This document shows, piece by piece, positions 47,970 through 54,994 of a stretch of DNA of 55,331 nt. This DNA is from an uncultured Lachnospiraceae bacterium (GTDB lineage Bacteria > Bacillota > Clostridia > Lachnospirales > Lachnospiraceae). The notes beneath the pieces are model-generated. The model ran no database searches and was not told where the DNA came from. It saw only the letters and a list, made by a program, of their open reading frames with translations. Each line of letters opens with the position of its first letter. Positions within the stretch are counted from its first letter, which is position 1. The stretch is taken from assembly GCA_947167155.1 (NCBI GenBank), contig CAMVHB010000010.1:1-55331 (forward strand), in the 5' to 3' direction. Made by a program: the position numbers and the translations under genes.

Positions 47970-48860
47970 CTACTTCGTTACCTTGATCTTAAGAGCCCCG
48001 TTTAAGTCGTTTCTCTTGATGGTGGCAATCTTAAGATCACCGACGACGACCGGCTCAAAAGGCCGGTTGTTTTCGTCTTCCTGACCATCGATTAGATACT
48101 TGTTCAGTTCTTCTGGATATGCTTCAAAATACATCTGAGCACTGATATCCTGCCATTCGGGACGGGCATACATAAACATGCACTTGATAAGCTCTGTAAA
48201 TGTCCCAAGCCCGCCGTTTTCGCAGTCACAGCAATAGTCGTAAAGATCGGAACGAACTTCCGGCATAAACTTTACGGCATATTTTGATTCGAGAAGATCC
48301 AGATAATCATCAATCTCGGACGGATCCAAAGTTCCTAGATCTGCCTGATACAGACGTCTGTATAGTTGTGAGTTATAAGACTGCATCCGGTGTCCCGACT
48401 TCAGGGCTCCCTGCAAGGCTCTTGTGCCTCCAAAGATAAAGGGGACTCTTGACTGGTCATGGATCTGACGGAGAACATCGAGTTTCTCGATATTCCTGTG
48501 TATAAGATTCTCACATTCATCAAGCAAAAAGACATGGTTATTGTGTATCCTTAGATAATCAGTCAAAGCACCCTGAAGCTCATGCTTATTCTGGCGTCCA
48601 ACAATCGTCATTCCGGCAGCATTGGCCACCTCGTTCAGGACATCCTTCATAACCATGTTGGTATCACAAAGGATGTAGTGGCACTCCATCTCGTCGTGTT
48701 CAATGTTTTCAAGGATTGTAGTTTTCCCTGTGCCGGGATCTCCGAAAAGTCCCATCAGGAGGCGGTTGTCTATTGCAAGCTTTATGGTGGCATAGGCGTC
48801 CAGATATCCCCTGCTTTTAAAGAGGGGGAAATGCTCCTTGATATCCCAAATGTCTTTCAT
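47970..48860 (-). CDS. TniB/MuB-type AAA ATPase of a transposon
   Basis: The product (296 aa) has Walker A GDPGTGKTT (residues 40-48) and Walker B VFLLDECEN (Asp114-Glu115), then FGGTRAL as sensor region. ATPases of this kind (MuB, TniB, TnsC) form filaments on target DNA, activate the DDE transposase and give target immunity. The ATG overlaps the transposase stop by four bases (ATGA), with GAAAGGA upstream, so both are made from one mRNA. It is longer than IstB of IS21. No TniQ/TnsD targeting protein or Cas gene is present nearby. Confidence 0.87.
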   Translation of the reverse strand: MKDIWDIKEHFPLFKSRGYLDAYATIKLAIDNRLLMGLFGDPGTGKTTILENIEHDEMECHYILCDTNMVMKDVLNEVANAAGMTIVGRQNKHELQGALTDYLRIHNNHVFLLDECENLIHRNIEKLDVLRQIHDQSRVPFIFGGTRALQGALKSGHRMQSYNSQLYRRLYQADLGTLDPSEIDDYLDLLESKYAVKFMPEVRSDLYDYCCDCENGGLGTFTELIKCMFMYARPEWQDISAQMYFEAYPEELNKYLIDGQEDENNRPFEPVVVGDLKIATIKRNDLNGALKIKVTK

Positions 48861-50827
48861 ATCATTGTCCTTTCTTTTACTAAATTGCTTCCAATGTCCC
48901 TTAAAATAAGGTCCATAGGTGTTTCTTCTTTTTTCTCAACAAGCATATCTCTTGAGTTATAGTATTTCTGGGTAACCTCTTTTAATTCCTCCGGCATTCT
49001 GGGATCGTCCGTTGCTTTTTTATCCCTTTCTGTATCTATCTCCGGTACATAAGAAAGCTTCTCAATCACCGGGAGCTTGGTTCCTACCTCGTAGATGTCT
49101 GATTTAAAGATTATATGCCGAAGCTCTGTAATCCTTGCTTTCACCTGCTGGCGCTGTTTGGCCTGCTGTTCCATATGCTGGAAAACCTTATAGCGCTTGC
49201 CTTCGACCAGATCTAACTCTTTAACGAGATGGGCTTCTGCGATAAACTCACGGTCCTTGATAACCCCTATAGTTCTGTTAAACGGCGCGTCGAAGGTCAT
49301 GACTTTTACCGATGTTCCTACGGAAAGCCTTGCAAGGCGCGGATGCCAGTACCAGCGATTGTCATACTTGATCCCTGACTGCTGTAAGACACGATCCTCG
49401 ATTTTATACATCAGCGGGCACATGCTTTTCCATGTCGGGACAAGTGTCCTTGCCTTCGGAATTTCGGCGTATAATTCCGCCGGAGATTTCTTTTTTGGAT
49501 CAGCCTTGAAGTTGTTATATCCCGGGAAGATCACATCGTTAAAGTAATCACAAAACTGCTGTAAGGAAAAAACATTCCCGTTTTTGATGTCGTCATTCAA
49601 GGATGCTGGACGCTCTGACGGATTGGAACCACAATATCCCGGAAGATCAGTTATAAACTGGTCATCGATGGTGCGCCAGATGCGCTCGATGGTCTTACTT
49701 CTGCCTTTGTAGGGAAGAGTGTGATGTACTTCAACGCCGAGCCACTCAAGCATCCCCTGATCAGCAAAATCATTATTGAGAGGAAGCGAACCGTCAGCGG
49801 AGCCTTGCATCTTTTTGGAACGATAGTCCTTCCCGTTGTCTACGACCAGTGTTTTTGGAAGGCCAGCAAAGTCCGAGCCTACGGTATATACAGCTGCTCT
49901 GGTAAACGCTTCTACAATGGACTGAGTATTGGGCTCTGTAGTGATGCAATATCCGACGAGTGCATTTGTGGCCGAGTCAAGCATTCCTGTGATCCAGGGC
50001 TTTGCGGTCTTATATGACCCATCCGGATTTGTTCCGACGATAACCTCAATATCAAGCATTTTGTTGTCCGCAAACCACACTTCATTTGATTTTTCCGGTT
50101 TTGATCTGACTCCGGTAAAGGCGTAGTGGCTATCCCAGTAATGTACTCCGCATCTTACAAAATCAATCTCGGATGTCCCCATCTCACGACCGATAGCGTT
50201 TAAGGGCTTCCGGGATTTAGGGATGACGATCGTGTCGGTTTTTCTTTTGCAAGTAAATGGGATGTTTTCCGCTGGATGAGCCTCCTGCCATACTTTTGAG
50301 TATGGACAGTCCTTGCACTTGAAGTCCTTTAGATTTTCCGTCATTTCCCTATGGATTTTGTTGTCGAAGGCTTTTGGATTCTGTATTTTCCGGAAGCAAT
50401 AGTAGTCTGTTCCGTAAAGGCAGAGACTGGTGTGCTTATCTGCATACCAGAACGAATCCGGGCTGAACTTTATCAGCCGTGCAATGTTAGTTTCTCGCAT
50501 AAAGCTTTTCCTCCTTCTTTGGATAGTTCGAGCAGATAGATCACATTCGCTTGCCAGAATTTTTGTGCTTGTTCCGAAGTATGCCTTCCGGACAATATCG
50601 GTTTCCTTGAAGAATTCCCGCTGTTGAGATTCCGTAAGCCTTGCCATATCAATGTCAAGCGTCAGGTCACGGAATAAATATCCGTAAACGTAATCCTCTT
50701 GAACATCTAGTGGCAGGATATCGAGCGGTAAGGAAAAAGTCTCTGGTTCGCATTCGTATTCTGCTCTGATCGTTGTTTCTTTCCATCCCGTGATCTCTGA
50801 CAGGATGGGGATCGGTATGTTGATAAT
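48857..50827 (-). CDS. Mu/TniA-type DDE transposase, probably with an ATT start
   Basis: The core (596 aa from the ATG at 50647) has a helix-turn-helix region (TKILASECDLSARTIQRR), a cysteine cluster near 110-135, and the rve integrase core. Its acidic residues lie in WFADNK, VVDNGKD and KTIERIW, and a Mu C-terminal-type beta-barrel follows. The frame stays open for 60 more codons upstream with protein-like sequence (ending VYGYLFRDLTLDID) and contains no ATG, GTG or TTG. AGGAGG at 50832-50837 lies four bases before an ATT at 50827, while the ATG at 50647 has no ribosome-binding site. I therefore propose initiation at ATT, giving 656 residues; the ATG start remains an alternative. Transposition proteins are often kept scarce by weak starts. 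Confidence 0.75.
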   Translation of the reverse strand: MINIPIPILSEITGWKETTIRAEYECEPETFSLPLDILPLDVQEDYVYGYLFRDLTLDIDMARLTESQQREFFKETDIVRKAYFGTSTKILASECDLSARTIQRRRKSFMRETNIARLIKFSPDSFWYADKHTSLCLYGTDYYCFRKIQNPKAFDNKIHREMTENLKDFKCKDCPYSKVWQEAHPAENIPFTCKRKTDTIVIPKSRKPLNAIGREMGTSEIDFVRCGVHYWDSHYAFTGVRSKPEKSNEVWFADNKMLDIEVIVGTNPDGSYKTAKPWITGMLDSATNALVGYCITTEPNTQSIVEAFTRAAVYTVGSDFAGLPKTLVVDNGKDYRSKKMQGSADGSLPLNNDFADQGMLEWLGVEVHHTLPYKGRSKTIERIWRTIDDQFITDLPGYCGSNPSERPASLNDDIKNGNVFSLQQFCDYFNDVIFPGYNNFKADPKKKSPAELYAEIPKARTLVPTWKSMCPLMYKIEDRVLQQSGIKYDNRWYWHPRLARLSVGTSVKVMTFDAPFNRTIGVIKDREFIAEAHLVKELDLVEGKRYKVFQHMEQQAKQRQQVKARITELRHIIFKSDIYEVGTKLPVIEKLSYVPEIDTERDKKATDDPRMPEELKEVTQKYYNSRDMLVEKKEETPMDLILRDIGSNLVKERTMI

Positions 50828-51210
50828 GGCACCTCCTTTTTCCAGGTCCCGAAAGTGGGACGAGCATTTTGTCGTTTTTGGGCAACGAGGCGGAATTATA
50901 AAACCATGTAATTCGACTCGTCAATAGGGCAGATTTTTGGAGGGGGTGAGCTGAGACACGATGATTCAGACCTGAAAAAAGGGGAAATTTTGAGGGCGTT
51001 AATTCGAAGAAAATAGTTCGGCGGGTCGTAATATGTCGAATGGATGTTTTGTTCTGATTTAACTATTGCCGTAGAAATTGCATAATGGAATTTCGTGAAA
51101 TATGATGATTTTAATTTTGCAGCTTTCTGTGGCATATTTTCAGTGGTCTACTGTGGCGATAGTAAATATAGTTGTTGTTGGAATATCAACTCCCCAAACA
51201 CTCTATTCTA
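50828..51210. other. Gene-free stretch between transposase and toxin-antitoxin genes
   Basis: No convincing gene is present. A GGTCCC/GGGAC inverted word (50846-50860) lies just before a TGTCGTTTTTGGG box at 50869-50881. The box points in the same direction as those at the left end, so it does not look like the outer right end. The rest is AT-rich with stop codons in all frames. No inverted copy of the left end is found here or further right in the window. Confidence 0.5.
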
Positions 51211-51219
51211 TGCTATACT
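51211..51219 (+). promoter_or_regulatory. Extended -10 promoter of the toxin-antitoxin pair
   Basis: TGC followed by TATACT forms an extended -10 element 38 bases before the antitoxin start codon; no good -35 is visible, which is acceptable for extended -10 promoters. Confidence 0.45.
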
Positions 51220-51256
51220 ACCAGTTGAAGACTTTGTCTGAGAGGAGGCGATTTGT

Positions 51257-51472
51257 ATGACAGCGGTTAAACAGAGAGCCATTAATATAATTCAACTTAT
51301 GCCGGAAACAGAGGTAATGCAGTTCATCGTAAAGAATGAGCATTATGAGAAGTCTGCGGTTCAAACTGAAAAACGGAAGAAACGCATGCTGGGCATTGCT
51401 GACGGAAAGTATAAGTTTCCGGACGATATCAATGCTTATGATGATGAGATAGCGAAGATGTTTGGCGTATGA
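51257..51472 (+). CDS. Antitoxin of a type II toxin-antitoxin pair
   Basis: The product (71 aa) has an N-terminal helical part (MTAVKQRAINIIQLMPETEV) and the C-terminal motif GIADGKYKFPDDINAYDDEI, common in DUF2281/Phd-like antitoxins that pair with PIN toxins. The end probably wraps the toxin's active site. AGAGGAGGCG lies before the ATG. It overlaps the PIN toxin gene by four bases. It should also repress its own promoter, but no clear palindrome was found. Confidence 0.8.
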   Translation: MTAVKQRAINIIQLMPETEVMQFIVKNEHYEKSAVQTEKRKKRMLGIADGKYKFPDDINAYDDEIAKMFGV

Positions 51473-51876
51473 ATATTTTGATTGACACGCACATCGCGCT
51501 GTGGGCAACCGCGAAATCGGAGTTGCTTACAGATAAGATGCGGGAATTGCTCGAGGATGAGAACAACACCATCTTTTACAGTATAGTTTCTGTTTGGGAG
51601 ACAATGCTGAAACACTCTTCTCACCCTAACGATTTTACATTGACGGATTCCGAATTTGATGCATTGTGTGAACAGACTGGATTTCTGTTTCTTGAATTGA
51701 AGAGAGAGCATATTTACGCGGTAAATACGCTCGCTTATCCAGATGATGCGGTAGAAAAGCACAAAGACCCGTTTGACAGGCTGCTACTGGCGCAGGCGAA
51801 ACAGGAAGGCTTCATGTTTATGACGCATGACCATAAGATTTCTTTGTATAAAGAGGATTGTATCATCCATGTTTAG
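51469..51876 (+). CDS. PIN-domain toxin (VapC type)
   Basis: The product (135 aa) starts NILIDTHIALW, with the first catalytic aspartate. SVWETMLK holds the conserved glutamate, DPFDRLLLAQA the third acidic site and FMTHDHKI the last. PIN toxins are Mg-dependent ribonucleases, often cutting initiator tRNA or rRNA. Four-base overlap with the antitoxin gene gives the usual order. The pair lies between the transposase and the RT gene, as addiction-type cargo of a mobile island. Confidence 0.88.
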   Translation: MNILIDTHIALWATAKSELLTDKMRELLEDENNTIFYSIVSVWETMLKHSSHPNDFTLTDSEFDALCEQTGFLFLELKREHIYAVNTLAYPDDAVEKHKDPFDRLLLAQAKQEGFMFMTHDHKISLYKEDCIIHV

Positions 51877-52020
51877 TTAAGCATCTCTACCGCGAGGTGA
51901 TTGTTATCCACAGTGGCTTGTGGGGACCTTTTGGTCAAGGAAAAGTAAGAGTTCCGTATTTGCTGCATTTCAGGGCGGTTACACATATTTTTTTTGGCGA
52001 TTGTATTTGTTTTTGTACAC
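51877..52020. other. Short convergent intergenic region
   Basis: The 144 bp between the PIN toxin and the RT gene hold no gene. On the minus strand, downstream of the RT gene, only a short GACC/GGTC stem is seen. There is no group II intron domain V (no GAGC...GAAA...GGTTC-type 34-mer) and no convincing terminator. Confidence 0.5.
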
Positions 52021-54840
52021 TCACAACCCATATCTCTTCTGGATATCCTCATAAGCCTTCTTTAGATCATAGGCAGCCTTCTCCGGGATCTTTCCATATG
52101 CCCAGTCCGGGATGGGGACGGATGTTGAGTGTCGCTCTGTCTGATAGAAGACTATGGTTTTGTTTTCTATGTCGAGACGACGAATATCATAGCCATTCCT
52201 TTTCCAGGAATCCCCTATAGCCTTTTCTCCCGTCCGGTACCAGTATTCGTGGTTCTTCGAGCTCTTTGCGAGTGGGACTTTAATTATTCCCTCTATGTCC
52301 TTGAAGGTGAGGGTTATGGAAGGATCTTTCAACCTACGGAAATATTCTGCTAATGGGGCAAACTTCCCCTGTTTCCGTGAAAGCATCTCTTCAAGGTCCG
52401 ATTCAACATCTGGGAAATACTCGACCGGGACATAGTTTACGGAATGGGATGCACATTTCGTATGGATGTATACAAGCCGGGCAGATTTTCTTGGCGCATC
52501 AAATTCTTCTTTCGCGGTTCTTTCCTGATCTCTTAAGATCTTCTGACCGCAATACCAGCATTTTTCAAGTTCCCGAGTGAAGACAGCCTTGTATTTGCCG
52601 GAACAGGTGGATATTTCCTTTTTCTCCGCATCCTCCTTCGTTTCAGGCATCAGATACGGGTTAGCAGTCACCCTGATCTTCTTTTTCGTCAGCATGATAG
52701 CATCGGAGAAAAGGACAAGGCGTGTTGCCGGGTATTTCGGATCGCGAAATATATGTTTTCCGTCAGAGCGCTTTATAAAGTAATACGCTGCCACGGCCGG
52801 TATTTTCCAACCGCGACGGCGATGAAAGTGCTCTAATAATTTGACCGTCAAGAAGGCATCCAGCGCCCGGAAGGTTTCTTCAGCGTCCTCGATATGGTGG
52901 AAGTTCCTCCAGCCGTAGATGGTCTTGTTTAGTTTCTCTATGAGCCGTTTAACGGAGCCGTTATGGTTTGTTATTAAGTCAAAAAGCGTGGATTTGATGC
53001 GCTCTACGGATTCTTTCGAGGGTGAGGCGAAAAGATATCCTGATGGGAGCATCTTGTAAGTCCGGGAGAGGAAGGTAAAGCCCTCGGATATGTGAATAAT
53101 TCGGCTCTTGTTGTAATTAAGCTGGAGACCTCTCGGACGGAGAAAATCGACAACCAGATCCCTTATCTTTTCGGCAGTCGAATATGACCTTGCCGTGACC
53201 AAGATGTCATCGGCATAGCGGATCATTCCTCCGTCGAGGTAATCATCGTCTTTATGATCGGGAAGGTTCTTGTAGATATGTGACTGAAGCCAGTCAAGGG
53301 TCATATTTGCAATGATCGGAGAGAGGGTACAGCCAAGCCCTACGCCATCTTCGGTAGAGAAAAGGTCACCGGCAAGGATGTAACCCGAGTCCAAGAAGGC
53401 TTTAAGGACGGTTTTATTTACAACCTTGATGTTCCGTAACAGCCAGGAGTGACTTATGGATTCATAGCATTGGGAGATATCCCCGATAAAAAGCCATTTC
53501 GGTGAGGAGGGCCTTGATAACGAATCAATGATGAATGGGTGGGGATCAAGCGTGGATCTTCCTTTCCGGAACGCAAAGGAGCGCTTATCTGCCGTGGCTT
53601 CGGACACGGGATCGAGGGCATAAGCGTGGAGGCATTGCATTGCCGAGTCGAATGAGGTAAGGGAGGAGATCCTTCTTACTTTTCCGGTCTTTGTTATCAT
53701 GATATTCATCATGGCTGGAGTTGCGACAAAGCCTTTCGAGTTGAGGGCGAGGGCTGCTCTCATCTTCTCGTCCGAGGTTTTCCACTTCTTTCCGTCAATG
53801 CCAAGAAGACCCTTGGAACTTGAAACATGCCTTACTGCAAGCATTTTTACATCGAGAGACTTTGTGATCTTCCGGTATATCGCTTTCGCGTTGCTCCAAT
53901 CATGGTTCATACAGGCGATGGCCATGTCGCGCTGCATATTACTCAGGTTCTTTTCACAGCGCTCCCAGTCGTTTTCATCCCAGATCTTCCCGAGGTCGGA
54001 ATCCCCAGACAGGTTTTCGAGGATGCCGGGGAGTTTATCATGCTTGTCGATATTGATGGAACGGAGTTTGTGTCCGAAGTCGATACCATAATCGATCTCA
54101 AGGGTGCAGGGGCAATGGTCGGAGCCGGTTATTTCAGGCTTTATGTCAGCAGTTTTGATACGAGAATCTATCTCTGACGAGACGAGGATGTAGTCAAGCC
54201 GCCAGCCCTGATTAGTCTTTCTGTAATTTCGGCGTGTAGTCCACCAAGTATAGCAACCTTCCTCATCAGGGTGAAGCTTCCTGAATGAATCAGTAAAGCC
54301 GTTATGAAGAACCTGGTGAAGGTTTTCGCGTTCCGGTGCCATGAAGTACTTGTTTTCGCGGTGCCCTTTTTCGTTTTCAGGGTAAATGTCGATCTCTTCA
54401 GCTGTTGTATTGAAGTCTCCTGCGATGATCACGGGATTAAGACACCGGAGGTTCTGCAGGTATTTAAACATGGCCTCGTCCCACTCGGCTCTGTAATCGA
54501 GGACACCGGTGCGGTAGAGGGGATTCGGATAATAGGCGTTTATGAAGTAGAAGTCAGAGTACTTTATAGTGATTATGCGCCCTTCCGAGGCTACGCCGGG
54601 GAGGATCCTTGAAATGCGGAGAGGACGGACTTTTGAAAGGACGAGGGTTCCGAAATTGCGAGGTGCCTTTTCGTTGAAGGAAAAAATCGCGTGGTAATTA
54701 CTGAACTCCGAAAGTGGTATTGCCGAGGTCTTTGTTTCCTGAATAGCGATGATGTCCGGGTCTTCTTTTAAGAGAAAGGCTGATATTCCATTCTTCAGCG
54801 CTGCCTTTAGACCGTTTACATTCCAGGTTATTATCTTCAT
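52021..54840 (-). CDS. Exonuclease III/AP-endonuclease fused to a group II-type reverse transcriptase
   Basis: The product (939 aa) is read in one uninterrupted frame; the ATG at 54840 has GGAGGAGG upstream. Residues 1-250 are a complete ExoIII/APE1 domain: Asn7 (TWNVNG), Glu35 (IQETK), GDFN at 141-144, WRLDYIL at 213-219 and SDH at 241-242 with flanking residues. Residues about 285-345 match the RT_N leader of group II intron ORFs (AVRHVSS). The RT core spans 345-595 with Asp454 (GDISQCYESISH) and YADD at 542-545. Motif 4 reads GLGCTLSP, with Leu502 where group II RTs have Gln. A maturase-type domain (615-690, NKTIYGWRNFHHIE) follows. A zinc/HNH-like segment keeps CWYC (761-764) and HTKC (793-796) but has lost the HH pair. 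Residues 827-900 resemble DUF7662 (PLAEYFRRL, LTFKDIE, NHEYWYRTG). The role is unknown. Confidence 0.85.
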   Translation of the reverse strand: MKIITWNVNGLKAALKNGISAFLLKEDPDIIAIQETKTSAIPLSEFSNYHAIFSFNEKAPRNFGTLVLSKVRPLRISRILPGVASEGRIITIKYSDFYFINAYYPNPLYRTGVLDYRAEWDEAMFKYLQNLRCLNPVIIAGDFNTTAEEIDIYPENEKGHRENKYFMAPERENLHQVLHNGFTDSFRKLHPDEEGCYTWWTTRRNYRKTNQGWRLDYILVSSEIDSRIKTADIKPEITGSDHCPCTLEIDYGIDFGHKLRSINIDKHDKLPGILENLSGDSDLGKIWDENDWERCEKNLSNMQRDMAIACMNHDWSNAKAIYRKITKSLDVKMLAVRHVSSSKGLLGIDGKKWKTSDEKMRAALALNSKGFVATPAMMNIMITKTGKVRRISSLTSFDSAMQCLHAYALDPVSEATADKRSFAFRKGRSTLDPHPFIIDSLSRPSSPKWLFIGDISQCYESISHSWLLRNIKVVNKTVLKAFLDSGYILAGDLFSTEDGVGLGCTLSPIIANMTLDWLQSHIYKNLPDHKDDDYLDGGMIRYADDILVTARSYSTAEKIRDLVVDFLRPRGLQLNYNKSRIIHISEGFTFLSRTYKMLPSGYLFASPSKESVERIKSTLFDLITNHNGSVKRLIEKLNKTIYGWRNFHHIEDAEETFRALDAFLTVKLLEHFHRRRGWKIPAVAAYYFIKRSDGKHIFRDPKYPATRLVLFSDAIMLTKKKIRVTANPYLMPETKEDAEKKEISTCSGKYKAVFTRELEKCWYCGQKILRDQERTAKEEFDAPRKSARLVYIHTKCASHSVNYVPVEYFPDVESDLEEMLSRKQGKFAPLAEYFRRLKDPSITLTFKDIEGIIKVPLAKSSKNHEYWYRTGEKAIGDSWKRNGYDIRRLDIENKTIVFYQTERHSTSVPIPDWAYGKIPEKAAYDLKKAYEDIQKRYGL

Positions 54841-54882
54841 TGATTTCCTCCTCCTAAGATACGTCTTGTACCCGTCAGAGTG

Positions 54883-54888
54883 ATTATA
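54883..54888 (-). promoter_or_regulatory. -10 element of the ExoIII-RT gene
   Basis: On the minus strand a perfect TATAAT lies 43 bases before the start codon; no good -35 at the right distance. The expected leader is only about 35 nt, so the template for the RT is probably not in its own 5' leader. Confidence 0.4.
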
Positions 54889-54895
54889 TCCGTAT

Positions 54896-54994
54896 TTGCG
54901 TGGCAAGGCTTATGTGTGATATAGTAGAAAACAGTTAATCATTCTTTCCTTTCAATCCTTTCCATTGAGCCGTCTGGAGGTGGGCGGCTCTTTT
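54896..54994 (+). ncRNA. Possible short RNA divergent from the ExoIII-RT gene
   Basis: On the plus strand TTGCGT (54896-54901), an 18-bp spacer and an extended -10 (TGA then TATAGT, 54917-54925) form a promoter. About 40 bases after its start there is GAGCCG/CGGCTC (54967-54972, 54985-54990) followed by TTTT, a plausible terminator. Nothing between encodes a protein. A transcript of roughly 60 nt is therefore possible. This is inference from signals only. Confidence 0.3.

Noticed and set aside
47387-50830. A CRISPR-associated transposon or a TniQ-guided Tn7 element
   Set aside because: No TniQ/TnsD, no TnsA, no cas gene and no repeat array are present in the window.
50667-50924. Minus-strand frame overlapping the transposase N-terminal extension
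   Set aside because: It has no ribosome-binding site and an unlikely His/Arg-rich product, while the overlapping frame continues smoothly into the transposase.
52021-54840. A simple group II intron ORF
   Set aside because: No intron 5' end or domain V was seen, and the ExoIII domain at the N-terminus is not part of known intron proteins.
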